A DNA stretch of 64,000 nt from positions 1 to 64,000 of the forward strand of contig JBBQWZ010000031.1 of NCBI GenBank assembly GCA_038210135.1, written 5' to 3'. This DNA comes from JBBQWZ01 sp038210135 (GTDB taxonomy: Bacteria; Acidobacteriota; Terriglobia; Bryobacterales; Bryobacteraceae). Below, piece after piece: positions 34,406 through 44,122 of this stretch (positions within the stretch are counted from its first letter, which is position 1; each line of letters starts with the position of its first letter). Both the position numbers and the translations under genes were made by a program. The notes below the pieces were generated by a model, which made no database searches, was not told the DNA's origin, and saw only the letters and a program-made list of their open reading frames with translations.

Positions 34406-37400
34406 ATGAAGCTTCGAGCTGTTCGCCTTGCCGCCATTCTCGTTCTGAGTCTTCTCGCGATCCCGTACGCGAGTGCGCAAACCGTGACCACCGGTCAGAT
34501 CACCGGCACCGTCGCCGACCCATCCGGAGCCGTCGTTCGTAACGCCACGGTGCGCCTCGACAGCGAGACCGGCAACCGTCGCGAGTCCGTTACCGGTCAA
34601 GATGGAAATTACGTCTTCAACCTGCTCGCCCCCGGTAAGTACACATTGCGAGTCACGGCGGCGGGCTTCCAAAGCGCCGTAGTGAAAGACGTCGAAGTCA
34701 GAATCACGGAGACGGCGGCGATCAATATCCCGCTCAAAATCGGAAGCGCCACCGAGACCGTGGACGTCGTGTCGGACGCCGCTCTCGTGCAGACCGCGGC
34801 ACCCGTTCTTGGCCGTGTAGTCGATTCGCGCACCCTGACGGAACTGCCTCTCGCAACGCGAAACTACACGCAGATCCTCGGGCTTTCCACCGGGGCCGCC
34901 ACCTACCTTCCCGATAACACCTCGGTCGGCCGCAATTCGCAAAACATTTCGGTGAACGGCGCGCGAGTCACCAACAATAACTTCATCATCAACGGCATCG
35001 ACGCCAACTCGATGGGCACCAACTCGGCCCCATCTCTCGGCGTCCCCGCCCCTGAATCCCTGCAGGAATTCAAGGTGCAGACCTCGCTCTACGACGCGAC
35101 CTACGGCCGCTCTGGCGGCGGCAATATTCAAGCCGTCACCAAGACCGGCTCGAACGCATTCCACGGAACGCTCTATGAATTTTTCCGCAACGAAAATTTG
35201 AACGCCAACAACCCCTTCCTGAAAGCCGCCGGCGTCGCGCGCCCTGAACTCAAGCGCAACGTCTATGGCGGAACGCTGGGCGGTCCGGTCAAGAAGGATC
35301 GCATTTTCTTCTTCGCGTCCTATCAAGGCACCCAGGAACGGAACGCGGCATCCACCATCAACAGCCTCTCGTCGAACGTTCTGATCGCCCCCGGCCTCAC
35401 CAACGATCGCTCGCAGGCCGCGCTGCTCGCGATCTTCAAACCCACACCCGCCGGCGGAAATCCGGCCGCCACCATCAATCCCACCGCTTTGGCTTTGCTC
35501 AATGCGAAACTGCCCGGCGGCAACTACCTGATTCCCACTCCGCAGGCGAACGGCCGCTACTCCGGCGCCACGCCGTCTTCCTTTGAGGAGAACCAATTCA
35601 ACGCGAATATCGACATCCGCATCTCCGATCGAAACACCCTCACCGGCAAGCTCTTCTCCTTCAATGCCCCGCAAACATTGGTGCTCCCCAGCTTCCTCGG
35701 CGGCGGACCGAACCTGCCCGGCTTCGGAAATTTCCAGCAGAATAACGGACGCCTCGCCAGCATCACGGATACGCACACGTTCTCGCCGACCATCGTCAAC
35801 GAGCTTCGCGCCGGCTACAACTTCCTGCGCGTCGATGCCTTTCCCCAGGAGCCGATCAACGATTCCGACATTGGCATCAAACGCGTCAACGCCGCAAGTT
35901 TCCCCGGCCTTCCGCTGATTCGCGTCAACGCCGCTGGCGGTGGCATGGTGATCGGAACCTCGCCGACCATCGACGTCAAAGCCGTATCGCCGTCGATGAC
36001 GCTCGCCGATACGGTTTCGATTGTGCGCGGGAAACATACCTTACGCGCTGGCGCCGAAATTCGCTTGAACGAAAACAACTACACGCTGAATTTCTACACG
36101 CGGGGCCAGATCGATTTCTTGAGCTTCAACGATTTTCTCCTCGGCAATACCTTCGTGTCCGTATTCGGTAGCGGCATCGGAAACCGCAGCCTGCGCGCCT
36201 GGGACTACAATTTCTTCGCCCAGGACGACTGGAAAGTGACTTCGCGCCTGACGGTGAATCTCGGCTTGCGCTATGAACTCGACTCGCCGCCGTATGACAC
36301 CCGCGGCCGCATCTCCACCTTCGACCCGAGTCTGTATCAGCCGCGTCTCTTGTCAGCCGGCGGAACACCTTTTGGACCGCCCGTCGGCGGCTTCGTGCAG
36401 GCCGGCAACGTGATTTCGCAGTATGAACAAGCCGGCGTGCCCAAGGGTTCGAACAGCTTGTTGAAGAGCAACGACCCGAATAACTTCGGACCGCGCGTCG
36501 GCTTCGCCTATTCGCCCTCATTCAATGACAAGTTCGTGGTGCGCGGCGGATACGGAGTCTACTATTCGCGGACGTCCTTCCAATACGTCACGCTGAACGT
36601 CATCGCTCCGCCGACCTATGTGTTCGGTGCGCGCGTCGGCGCTCCGGTGGCCGATCCGTTTTTCGCCGCACCCACCCCGGGCCAATTCCCCACTCTGGTG
36701 CCAGGCGTCAACCTCTCGGGCACCCTCTTTGATCGCAACATTCGCACGCCCTACCTCCAGCAGTTCAATTTCAGCACGCAGTACGCGCTGCGCCGCGACC
36801 TTTCACTGGAACTCAGCTATGTCGGTTCCCGCGGCACCAATCTGTTCCGTCAAGTCGGAATCAATCAGGCCCGCCTGGTTACCGGCAACGGGTCGATCAC
36901 CAACGACGTCACCGGCGCCGTGATCACCACCAACACGCCCGCCAACGCCGCCCTCCGCGCTCCGTATTCCGGCGTCGGCATCAACAATTTCTTCCAGAAT
37001 CAATCCACTGCGCAGTCGGTTTATCACTCCCTGCAAACCAGCCTGACGCAGCGTTTCGCGCACGGCGTGCAGTTCCTCGCGTCCTACACTTTCTCGAAAT
37101 CGATCGATAACGCATCCGGCCAAGGCGGCGGAGCGGGTGTCGGCGGCGTCGTCAATCCCGGCGGAGTCGGCGAGACCAGCGGCATCCTTGGCAACCAGCT
37201 CAACAACCGCGCCAATCGCGGCATCTCGGATTTCGATCGCACGCAACGCTTCGTGATGAGCGGGCTGTGGACCCTGCCGCTGCCCGGTTCGACCGGCAGC
37301 GGCAAGTTCGCGAAGTACGCGCTGAAAGATTGGCAGCTGGGCGGAATTCTCACCGCGCAATCCGGACTCCCGATCGATATCGTGGACCTCGGCGCCGGCT

Positions 37401-37849
37401 CCTTCTACGGCCTGTCTGGCGGCGGAGCCGCGCTGGCTCGTCCGAACTGGGCGCCGGGCGCGACCAAGGATACGGCAACGAGTAACGTTCCGGCGGGCTA
37501 CTATTTCAACCCGGCGGCGTTCGTCCGGCCGATTATCGCGGCGGGTGCGCCGATCCCCAGTTCCAACGGATCCGCCATCGCCGGCGCTGCCGGAACCGAC
37601 TTCGGGAACGTCGGACGCAACGCTCTCCGCGGCCCGAAGCAGGTCAATCTCGACTTCGCCATCTCGAAGAGGTTCGCTATCCTCGAGCGCTATTCGCTCG
37701 AATTTCGCGCCGATGCGTTTAACCTGACGAATCGGGTAAATTATGCGAATCCGCTCAGCGATTTGAATGCCGGCACCGCGTTTGGGCGGATTATCTCCAC
37801 CACGAATAATCCGCGCCTGATTCAATTCGCCCTGAAATTGCTGTTCTAG
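34406..37849 (+). CDS. Oar-like TonB-dependent receptor
   Basis: A 1147-residue outer-membrane protein. The signal peptide is MKLRAVRLAAILVLSLLAIPYASAQ. A carboxypeptidase-regulatory-like beta-sandwich follows (about 30-115, GQITGTVADPSGAVVRNATV), then a plug-like region (NGIDANSMGTNSAP), then a long barrel ending in RLIQFALKLLF with a terminal Phe, as in acidobacterial Oar proteins. It should import a large substrate using TonB energy. Between the regulator and the hydrolase/ligase genes, the substrate may be an ester or a long acyl compound. Confidence 0.9.
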   Translation: MKLRAVRLAAILVLSLLAIPYASAQTVTTGQITGTVADPSGAVVRNATVRLDSETGNRRESVTGQDGNYVFNLLAPGKYTLRVTAAGFQSAVVKDVEVRITETAAINIPLKIGSATETVDVVSDAALVQTAAPVLGRVVDSRTLTELPLATRNYTQILGLSTGAATYLPDNTSVGRNSQNISVNGARVTNNNFIINGIDANSMGTNSAPSLGVPAPESLQEFKVQTSLYDATYGRSGGGNIQAVTKTGSNAFHGTLYEFFRNENLNANNPFLKAAGVARPELKRNVYGGTLGGPVKKDRIFFFASYQGTQERNAASTINSLSSNVLIAPGLTNDRSQAALLAIFKPTPAGGNPAATINPTALALLNAKLPGGNYLIPTPQANGRYSGATPSSFEENQFNANIDIRISDRNTLTGKLFSFNAPQTLVLPSFLGGGPNLPGFGNFQQNNGRLASITDTHTFSPTIVNELRAGYNFLRVDAFPQEPINDSDIGIKRVNAASFPGLPLIRVNAAGGGMVIGTSPTIDVKAVSPSMTLADTVSIVRGKHTLRAGAEIRLNENNYTLNFYTRGQIDFLSFNDFLLGNTFVSVFGSGIGNRSLRAWDYNFFAQDDWKVTSRLTVNLGLRYELDSPPYDTRGRISTFDPSLYQPRLLSAGGTPFGPPVGGFVQAGNVISQYEQAGVPKGSNSLLKSNDPNNFGPRVGFAYSPSFNDKFVVRGGYGVYYSRTSFQYVTLNVIAPPTYVFGARVGAPVADPFFAAPTPGQFPTLVPGVNLSGTLFDRNIRTPYLQQFNFSTQYALRRDLSLELSYVGSRGTNLFRQVGINQARLVTGNGSITNDVTGAVITTNTPANAALRAPYSGVGINNFFQNQSTAQSVYHSLQTSLTQRFAHGVQFLASYTFSKSIDNASGQGGGAGVGGVVNPGGVGETSGILGNQLNNRANRGISDFDRTQRFVMSGLWTLPLPGSTGSGKFAKYALKDWQLGGILTAQSGLPIDIVDLGAGSFYGLSGGGAALARPNWAPGATKDTATSNVPAGYYFNPAAFVRPIIAAGAPIPSSNGSAIAGAAGTDFGNVGRNALRGPKQVNLDFAISKRFAILERYSLEFRADAFNLTNRVNYANPLSDLNAGTAFGRIISTTNNPRLIQFALKLLF

Positions 37850-37873
37850 CTTCGCCGGATAAGGAAAGCCAGC

Positions 37874-38662
37874 ATGTTCTTTATCGATCGCGGCCACGGA
37901 CCCGCGCTGCTGCTGATTCACGGCATGTTCGGCGATCATCTCGACTGGGAGCCGGTGCTCGGCCAGCTCGCCGAGAAGCATCGCGTGATCGCTGTGGATC
38001 TTCCCGGCTTCGGGAATTCCGAAAAGCCTGATATCGAATATACGGCCGGATTCTTCACAACCGAATTCACCCGGCTCCTCGATTCGCTCGGCATCGCGTC
38101 GTGCGCTGTGGCCGGCAACTCCTTCGGCGGCCAGTTGGCAATGGCATTGGCTCTCGATGCACCCAGTCGCGTTGAGAGCCTGATCCTCATCACGACGGGA
38201 GGACTGCATCGCTACACCCAACAGGAATTGCAGTTCAGCGCCGAGCGCGTGAGCGAAGCAAATCTGCAGCAATATACGCCCGCCTATCACGCCGCGATCT
38301 TCGGACGCTTATTTTGCAATCAGGCCGCGCCCGACAAAGCGGCCTATATCGCAAAGCAGGACGCCAAGTTGACGCGCCCGGATTATCCCGCGTATACGCG
38401 TGTCATCAGTCGCTGTGCGAAGCTTTCGCTCGAACACTGCCAGCTCGACGAAGTCCACCGGATCAAGGCGCCGGTGCTCTTATTGCAAGGCGCGCAGGAT
38501 CCGATCGTGCTGGCCGAATGGATTCGCGAGGCGGCCCAGCGCTTCGATAACGCAAAGCTCGTGATGATTCCCGATTGCGGTCATATGCCGCAGATCGAAA
38601 ATCCTGCTACGGTAATCGACGAGATGGAACTATTCCTGGCGAATCTTCCTGCCACTGCATGA
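37874..38662 (+). CDS. Alpha/beta hydrolase
   Basis: A 262-residue protein with the alpha/beta hydrolase fold. LIHGMFGDHLDWEPV gives the oxyanion-hole region, GNSFGGQLA the nucleophile elbow (Ser), GAQDPIV the acid and PDCGHMPQIENP the His. There is no signal peptide, so it is cytosolic. The layout resembles MhpC-type or ester hydrolases. Its stop overlaps the ligase ATG as ATGA (38659-38662), so the products are made together and likely act in sequence. Confidence 0.88.
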   Translation: MFFIDRGHGPALLLIHGMFGDHLDWEPVLGQLAEKHRVIAVDLPGFGNSEKPDIEYTAGFFTTEFTRLLDSLGIASCAVAGNSFGGQLAMALALDAPSRVESLILITTGGLHRYTQQELQFSAERVSEANLQQYTPAYHAAIFGRLFCNQAAPDKAAYIAKQDAKLTRPDYPAYTRVISRCAKLSLEHCQLDEVHRIKAPVLLLQGAQDPIVLAEWIREAAQRFDNAKLVMIPDCGHMPQIENPATVIDEMELFLANLPATA

Positions 38663-40128
38663 ACGCCGTTGACTGGCTCGCGAAAAACGAGACGTACTTC
38701 CCCGACAGGACCGCCATCGCCGAGACATCCACCGGCCGGCGCTTCACCTATCGCGAATTCAATCAGGCCGCCAATCGCTACCGTCGCGCGCTCGAACAAC
38801 TCGGCATCACCCCGGGCGATCGCGTCGCTGTTCTGCTGCCGAACGGAGCCGAAATCTTATTCGTTCTGTTTGCCGCCGCTAAAATGGGCGCGATTTTCGT
38901 TCCGCTCAATTCCAAACTGACCGCGCCAGAGCTGACGCAAATCCTTGCGAACGCCGAGCCGAAACTGCTGATCTACGCGGACGAGTTCCAGCATCTCGCC
39001 ACGCCGCTGGCCGCGCAGAAACTCCAACTAGACGCCTTCCAAGCGATCGCGCAAGAGCCGGTCGCCTTCCCATCCTTCGCCCCCGAGATCGATTTAGAAC
39101 AGCCGCAAATGCTGCTTTACACTTCGGGAACCACCGGCAAGCCGAAAGGCGTCATCCTCTCCTATCGCCACATTCTTTGGAATGCAATCAACACCGCGCT
39201 CCGAATGGTCGGGCCATCCGACACGGTGTTGATTCACACGCCGATGTTCTACACCGGCGGCCTGAACGTGTATACGCTCCCCGCCTTTTTCGTCGGAGCC
39301 ACCGTCGTCATTGCGAAGTCATTCGACGCCACTGAGGTTTTGCGGATGATCGAAGATTTCGGGGTCACCGCTCTATTTGCTGTGCCGACGCAACTCGTAA
39401 TGATGGCGGATTCACCCGCATTCGCTACCGTCGATCTGAGCGGATTGCGCTCCATCATCAGCGGGGGCGCTCCCTGCCCGGTCGGCCTGATCGAGCGCTG
39501 GCTCGCGCGCGGAATCAACCTGCAGCAGGGCTTCGGCCTCACCGAAGTGGGACCCAACACCTTCGCGCTCGACGCCCGCGATTCGGTCCGCAAGGCCGGA
39601 TCCATTGGCTTCCCGAACTTCGCTATCGAAGCGCGCATCGTCGACGAGGATGCAACGGACGTCCCCGAAGGTGAAATCGGAGAGCTCATCTTCCGCACCC
39701 CCGCGATGTGCAGCGGCTACTGGAACAACGCTGAACAGACCGCCGCCGCCATCCGCGACGGCTGGTTTTACACCGGAGATTTGGCCCGCAGGGACGACCA
39801 GGGTTACACCTACATCGTCGATCGCAAGAAGGACATGTTCATCAGCGGCGGCGAGAATGTGTATCCAGCGGAGATCGAACGGCTGCTGCGCCAACATCCC
39901 GCGGTGATGGATGTCGCCGTCATTGGAATGCCGCACGAAAAATGGGGAGAGGTCGGATGCGCGGTGGTGGTTCCTGTCCCAGGAACGCATTGCGATCAGC
40001 AAACTCTCATTGCATTTTGCGACGGAAAACTCGCGCGCTTCAAGATTCCGAAAAAGGTAATCTTCGCGACGGAGCTGCCGCGCACGGTAACCGGCAAAGT
40101 GAGAAAAGCGGATCTGCGCATCCCCTAG
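38659..40128 (+). CDS. Acyl-CoA synthetase (AMP-forming, long-chain fatty acid type)
   Basis: A 489-residue adenylating enzyme. The phosphate loop YTSGTTGKPKG, GFGLTEVGPN, YTGDLAR, DRKKDMFISGGENVYP and the C-terminal PRTVTGKVRKADLR (with the adenylation Lys) are all present. It activates a carboxylic acid to its CoA thioester. The ATG at 38659 overlaps the hydrolase stop by 4 bp; the ORF start at 38575 is inside that gene. Together with the receptor and hydrolase it suggests import, cleavage and CoA activation of an ester or acid. Confidence 0.93.
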   Translation: MNAVDWLAKNETYFPDRTAIAETSTGRRFTYREFNQAANRYRRALEQLGITPGDRVAVLLPNGAEILFVLFAAAKMGAIFVPLNSKLTAPELTQILANAEPKLLIYADEFQHLATPLAAQKLQLDAFQAIAQEPVAFPSFAPEIDLEQPQMLLYTSGTTGKPKGVILSYRHILWNAINTALRMVGPSDTVLIHTPMFYTGGLNVYTLPAFFVGATVVIAKSFDATEVLRMIEDFGVTALFAVPTQLVMMADSPAFATVDLSGLRSIISGGAPCPVGLIERWLARGINLQQGFGLTEVGPNTFALDARDSVRKAGSIGFPNFAIEARIVDEDATDVPEGEIGELIFRTPAMCSGYWNNAEQTAAAIRDGWFYTGDLARRDDQGYTYIVDRKKDMFISGGENVYPAEIERLLRQHPAVMDVAVIGMPHEKWGEVGCAVVVPVPGTHCDQQTLIAFCDGKLARFKIPKKVIFATELPRTVTGKVRKADLRIP

Positions 40129-40134
40129 ATCGTT

Positions 40135-40171
40135 GCGCTGTTTCGTGACGGGAAGTCGCGGAAACAGGCGC
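40135..40171. terminator. Strong hairpin between convergent operons
   Basis: GCGCTGTTTCGTGAC (40135-40149), loop GGGAA, then GTCGCGGAAACAGGCGC (40155-40171) pair over about 15 bp with one G-T pair and two one-base bulges. It fills the 45-bp gap between the ligase stop (40128) and the stop of the convergent gene (40174). No T-run follows, so it may be a rho-independent-like or pausing hairpin usable from both sides. Confidence 0.55.
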
Positions 40172-40173
40172 TA

Positions 40174-41250
40174 CTAAGAAGGGTTGTGCGGAACGTAGCG
40201 GTAGGCGGGGAAGAAACTGACGTCCGAAAGATCGTGCCCTTGTGCCTCGAGGCGCGCGCGATGCTCTGCTTCCAGCTGCTCGAAACACACCGGATCGAGA
40301 ATCCAGCTTCCGGTCTCAAACGGATGCGCCGTTTCGGAAAACCTGCGCTTGAACCGGAACAGATCGTCCTCTTTGCCGCCGAGCCCGCCGCCAAGATGCA
40401 AACATCCGTAGCCGTGGCTGGTCCCCCAAATGCGGACGTCGTCCAACATCACCTTTGAAGGAGACAATTCGGCGAACTTCGGAGCGCTGCCTAGCAGATG
40501 GCAATGCACGAACGGCTGATATTCGACAACGATCATCGCGGCCGCAATCTCGTCGTCAATCTTGGTGATAAAAAGGTGCGCATGCTCTCCCAGCATTTCG
40601 CGAAATGTATGCACCCAGGCGTGGTTCACCAGATACTCCGGACGGCAGCTGCGCCGCGCCATGGTTTCGCTATACACGCGAACGAAATCGTCGAGGTGCT
40701 TCCACTGTTCGTCCTCGACCGTGACTAAACCGGCGCGCCGCGCCTTACCGATCTCCTGGCGCAGCTTCTTGTTGTATTGCCGATACTGTGTTTCCGCCGG
40801 AAGCTTCAGGTCGATTGAAACCGTCGAGCCATACACCTTGATGCCCTCCGCAGCAGCGGGAATTGCCAGCAAAAGCGAGCTATTTTCGAGGATAGGGTGA
40901 AAGCGGGTGAAGACCGAAACGACGCGTTGCGCTTTCCAATGGTCCAGTAACGCCTCCCAGGCCCGGCTCAGAAACGCCGGATCCGCCGAACCCACCGGAC
41001 CCGGATAGCCATACACCGACGTGACGTCGTGATAGCCCTCCGCCCCGGGAATCGGCGCCAGCAAATACGGCCACAGGAACACGCGATCGCCTTCCTCGTA
41101 TGAGAAAGCCCGGGCCGCCCCCACCTGCCCGAATCCCGGAACGCGATGATACTTCGCCGTGTGATACACGTCGTGCGGAACACGCTCAAGAACAGAGGCC
41201 CATTGCGCGCTCTCCGGAGAGAGCACGTCAATATGATGCGCCAAGGTCAA
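40174..41250 (-). CDS. FemAB/BioF2-type GNAT acyltransferase-like protein
   Basis: A 358-residue soluble protein of the FemAB-like (PF13480) acetyltransferase-like group. YHTAKYHRVPGFG near residue 30 and RQEIGKARRAGLVTV near 168 resemble the family, and GGLGGKEDDLFRFKRRFS near 298 is the typical end of the second GNAT fold. Members transfer an amino acid or acyl group to a cell-wall, sugar or peptide acceptor. It is the last gene of the exopolysaccharide run, with an ATGA overlap (41247-41250) with the PhyH gene, so it probably decorates the same polymer. Confidence 0.75.
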   Translation of the reverse strand: MTLAHHIDVLSPESAQWASVLERVPHDVYHTAKYHRVPGFGQVGAARAFSYEEGDRVFLWPYLLAPIPGAEGYHDVTSVYGYPGPVGSADPAFLSRAWEALLDHWKAQRVVSVFTRFHPILENSSLLLAIPAAAEGIKVYGSTVSIDLKLPAETQYRQYNKKLRQEIGKARRAGLVTVEDEQWKHLDDFVRVYSETMARRSCRPEYLVNHAWVHTFREMLGEHAHLFITKIDDEIAAAMIVVEYQPFVHCHLLGSAPKFAELSPSKVMLDDVRIWGTSHGYGCLHLGGGLGGKEDDLFRFKRRFSETAHPFETGSWILDPVCFEQLEAEHRARLEAQGHDLSDVSFFPAYRYVPHNPS

Positions 41251-42167
41251 CGACGCTCCTCCCGCCGTTCCATGGCGATGGAATCGGCGCTCCAGAGAAG
41301 TGGGAAAACCGCGCTGTCCTTATAGTCGGGCTCTCCGCGGTCATTCGTTTTGCAAATTGTATCGTTGAACAACCGCACCGGACGCCCGTCGGGCCGCATC
41401 GCCGCGCGATACTCGTTCTGGTCGTCCTGCATATGGATGGCGAGAGCGATGCGCGGACGATCGCTGCGATTCGGATAGCTGCCGTGAATGGCGCGGCAGT
41501 GATGCAGGCTGAACTGCCCCTTCTTCAATTCGATCGTCACTGGCTTGCACTCGAAGCCGGCCGCTTCGACGTGTCCAGCCAGGGCCTCCATGTTCGAACT
41601 GTGAAAAGACAAAGCCGAACGCTCAATCTTGTGCGACCAGCGATGGCTCCCATCGAGCACCACCAGCGGACCCATTTCGACCGGGCAATCGTGCAGCGGG
41701 ATCCAGGCCGTGAGCATCTCTTGCGACGTGCACGTTCCCCAATAATCGCCGTCAACGTGCCAGCCGACCACCGCTTCCTGCTGCCCGCCGGGCTTGTACA
41801 CGGTTTGATCGTCAAACAGCCGGATCGCCGAAGTCTCCGCGGCACGCGCTGCGATCGCGCCCACGATGGGCGACCAAGCGAGTTGGCGAATTCGGCGATT
41901 TTGCAGGGAAATATATTCGTTATTACGCGTTCCGGCTCCGGTACCCGGCATCCAATCGGCGAACTGTTTTCCGCTCCCGGGCAATTCGGAGTCGCGATGG
42001 CCGGACCAATGCTCGTCGAGCGCGGCCAGCGTTTCGTCGATCAGGGAACCGGCAATCACGTTCGAGGTTACCACCCAACCGTGTTCGCGGTAGAAGGCGG
42101 CGTCGTCGTTGCTCAGCAATCCGGCCAAGGCGTCAGTGTCTGTCTGTGCGGGCATCGAAGTTAGCAT
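41247..42167 (-). CDS. Phytanoyl-CoA dioxygenase (PhyH) family protein
   Basis: A 306-residue Fe(II)/2-oxoglutarate oxygenase. WHVDGDYW carries the His-x-Asp of the metal triad, HHCRAIHGSYPNRS the distal His and the Arg that binds 2-oxoglutarate. Substrate range in this family is wide (lipids, sugars, amino acids). It lies 21 bp after the dehydratase gene and overlaps the GNAT gene. A start at 42155 (second Met) is also possible. Its place in an exopolysaccharide operon suggests a hydroxylation of a sugar or its substituent; not shown. Confidence 0.83.
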   Translation of the reverse strand: MLTSMPAQTDTDALAGLLSNDDAAFYREHGWVVTSNVIAGSLIDETLAALDEHWSGHRDSELPGSGKQFADWMPGTGAGTRNNEYISLQNRRIRQLAWSPIVGAIAARAAETSAIRLFDDQTVYKPGGQQEAVVGWHVDGDYWGTCTSQEMLTAWIPLHDCPVEMGPLVVLDGSHRWSHKIERSALSFHSSNMEALAGHVEAAGFECKPVTIELKKGQFSLHHCRAIHGSYPNRSDRPRIALAIHMQDDQNEYRAAMRPDGRPVRLFNDTICKTNDRGEPDYKDSAVFPLLWSADSIAMERREERR

Positions 42168-42188
42168 CGAGTTGACTCCAGATTCGGA

Positions 42189-44111
42189 TTACGGTGCGAC
42201 GCCAGCCGCCGCGGCGCGACTCAACAATGGCACTTGCTGGACGGCCTTGCGCACGGGCGCGGATGGCAGTTGCGATAGGATGCGGTCGCTCGGCGTGTAT
42301 TCGGGCACGAGTTCCATGATCATCGCGATCACCTCGCCGACCATACGCGTGTCACAAAGATGATGCAGCTTGTCCATCTGGTCGGCGATGCGGGAAGAAG
42401 CCGCGCTTTCCATGAAGATTTTGATCTTGCGATGCGACGTCGCCACCGTGGCTTCGTCGTCGAGATTGAGTTCTTCATAAAGCTTTTCGCCAGGTTGAGG
42501 TCCCGTGAATTCAATCTTGATATCGTCCTCCGGCACGAATCCTGAAAGAACAATCAGCTTGCGCGCGATATCCACGATCTTCACTTGACTGCCCATGTCG
42601 AGTACGAAAGTCTGCGCGCCGCTCCCCATTGCCGACGCCTGCAGCACCAGTTGCGAGGCTTCGGGAATGGTCATGAAATAGCGCCGCATCTCGGGATGCG
42701 TCACCGTCACCGGACCGCCATTCGCGATTTGGTTCTTGAAAAGCGGAATGACGCTGCCGTTGCTACCGAGGACGTTGCCGAAGCGAACAGCGACATAACG
42801 AGTCCGGCTCGAAGGCAGCGAGCGGATCAGCAGTTCGCACATCCGTTTCGTCGCACCCATCAGGCTGGTCGGGCGGACGGCCTTGTCGGAGGAGATCAGA
42901 ACAAATTCATCGGTTCCGTATTCGTCGGCGGCAAGCGCCACGTGATAGGTTCCGAAAACATTATTGAGCACGGCCTCGATCACGCTCGATTCCATCATCG
43001 ACACATGCTTGTAAGCGGCTGCGTGATACACGATGCTTGGGCGATGCGCGGCCATCACAGCGGACACGCGGCTCGGATCCTGAATGCTCCCGATTTCCGC
43101 GCGGAAATCCAACTCCGGAAACTTCTGCCGCATCTCCCGCTCCAAATGAAACAGCGGCGTTTCGGCAATTTCAAACGCCACCAGCCGCGACGGCCCGAAA
43201 CGCGCCAGTTGGCGGCATAGCTCCCAGCCAATCGATCCGGCCGCGCCCGTCACCATGACGACCCTGCCTTCGATCTTCTCGTGCAGCAGTCCATGGTCTA
43301 GTTCGATCTGCGGACGCGACAGCAGATCCTGCACATCGACCTCGCGGATCTGTGCCGTCATGGCCTTCCCTTCGATGATCTCGCCCAGCGCCGCGACCGT
43401 CCGGAAGCGCACCTGCGCATGCTGGCAGTGCTGCAGAATCTGGAACATTTCATCCGGGCTCGCCGACGGCGCGGCAATCAAAACCTCCCTCGCGCCCGTC
43501 CTCGTTGCGACCGCGCTCAACTCGTGTCCCTGACCCAAAACCTTCGCGCCCTGCACGTACACTTCGGTCAGATGCGGATTATCGTCAATGAATCCGACCA
43601 CATTCAACCCCAGCGCTGGATTCCGCCTCAGCTCCGATAACAGCGCCACGCCGGCGCCGCCCGCGCCGTAAATCAGAATGTCACGACCCGCGCCCGGCTT
43701 TGAATGCCGCGCTTCCACCAGGATTCGACCCGACAAATACCGGGCTCCGACGAACAAACAACACAAGATGAAATCGAGAATGTAGATCGAGCGCGGAAAT
43801 CCAGTGGTCGCGAAAAGCAGGACCACACTACTGATGATCGACGCCGTCGCATTGGCCCGAACCAGTTGCAGAACGTCCTGCACGGAAAAGAACCGCCAGG
43901 CCCGGCGGTCCATACGGAACCAATGGAATACGCTGAGCTTGATCACGATCCAAACCACTAGCGCAACGTTCAAGTGGGAAAGATAAAATGCCGGTACCTG
44001 AAATTCGAAGCGCAACAGGAAGGCGGAAAAACCGGCAGCCGCAATCATTCCCGCTTCGGCAAACAAGTTCAACCAGCGAGGGCTTTTGGTCGCGTCAGAA
44101 AAGGTAATCAT
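42189..44111 (-). CDS. Membrane-bound nucleoside-diphosphate-sugar 4,6-dehydratase (PglF/CapD-like)
   Basis: A 640-residue protein. The N-terminal part has four hydrophobic segments (about 15-125), then a Rossmann domain (DILIYGAGGAGVALL near residue 145) and a SDR dehydratase domain (VTGAAGSIGWELCRQL near 295). SSDKAVRPTSLMGATKRMCE near 395-415 shows the Met in place of Tyr and the Lys typical of UDP-GlcNAc 4,6-dehydratases such as PglF and WbpM. It makes a UDP-4-keto-6-deoxy sugar. ATG 44111 is preceded by GGGGAAG. It overlaps nothing and lies 11 bp after the aminotransferase. Confidence 0.88.
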   Translation of the reverse strand: MITFSDATKSPRWLNLFAEAGMIAAAGFSAFLLRFEFQVPAFYLSHLNVALVVWIVIKLSVFHWFRMDRRAWRFFSVQDVLQLVRANATASIISSVVLLFATTGFPRSIYILDFILCCLFVGARYLSGRILVEARHSKPGAGRDILIYGAGGAGVALLSELRRNPALGLNVVGFIDDNPHLTEVYVQGAKVLGQGHELSAVATRTGAREVLIAAPSASPDEMFQILQHCQHAQVRFRTVAALGEIIEGKAMTAQIREVDVQDLLSRPQIELDHGLLHEKIEGRVVMVTGAAGSIGWELCRQLARFGPSRLVAFEIAETPLFHLEREMRQKFPELDFRAEIGSIQDPSRVSAVMAAHRPSIVYHAAAYKHVSMMESSVIEAVLNNVFGTYHVALAADEYGTDEFVLISSDKAVRPTSLMGATKRMCELLIRSLPSSRTRYVAVRFGNVLGSNGSVIPLFKNQIANGGPVTVTHPEMRRYFMTIPEASQLVLQASAMGSGAQTFVLDMGSQVKIVDIARKLIVLSGFVPEDDIKIEFTGPQPGEKLYEELNLDDEATVATSHRKIKIFMESAASSRIADQMDKLHHLCDTRMVGEVIAMIMELVPEYTPSDRILSQLPSAPVRKAVQQVPLLSRAAAAGVAP

Positions 44112-44122
44112 GACAGCTTCCC

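Noticed and set aside
33761..36037. 758-aa open frame on the minus strand
   Set aside because: It is antisense to the TetR regulator and Oar-like receptor. The translation is a Gly/Val/Asp mix without a domain.
36803..38290. 495-aa open frame on the minus strand
   Set aside because: It is antisense to the receptor end and the hydrolase start, crossing two genes with good motifs.
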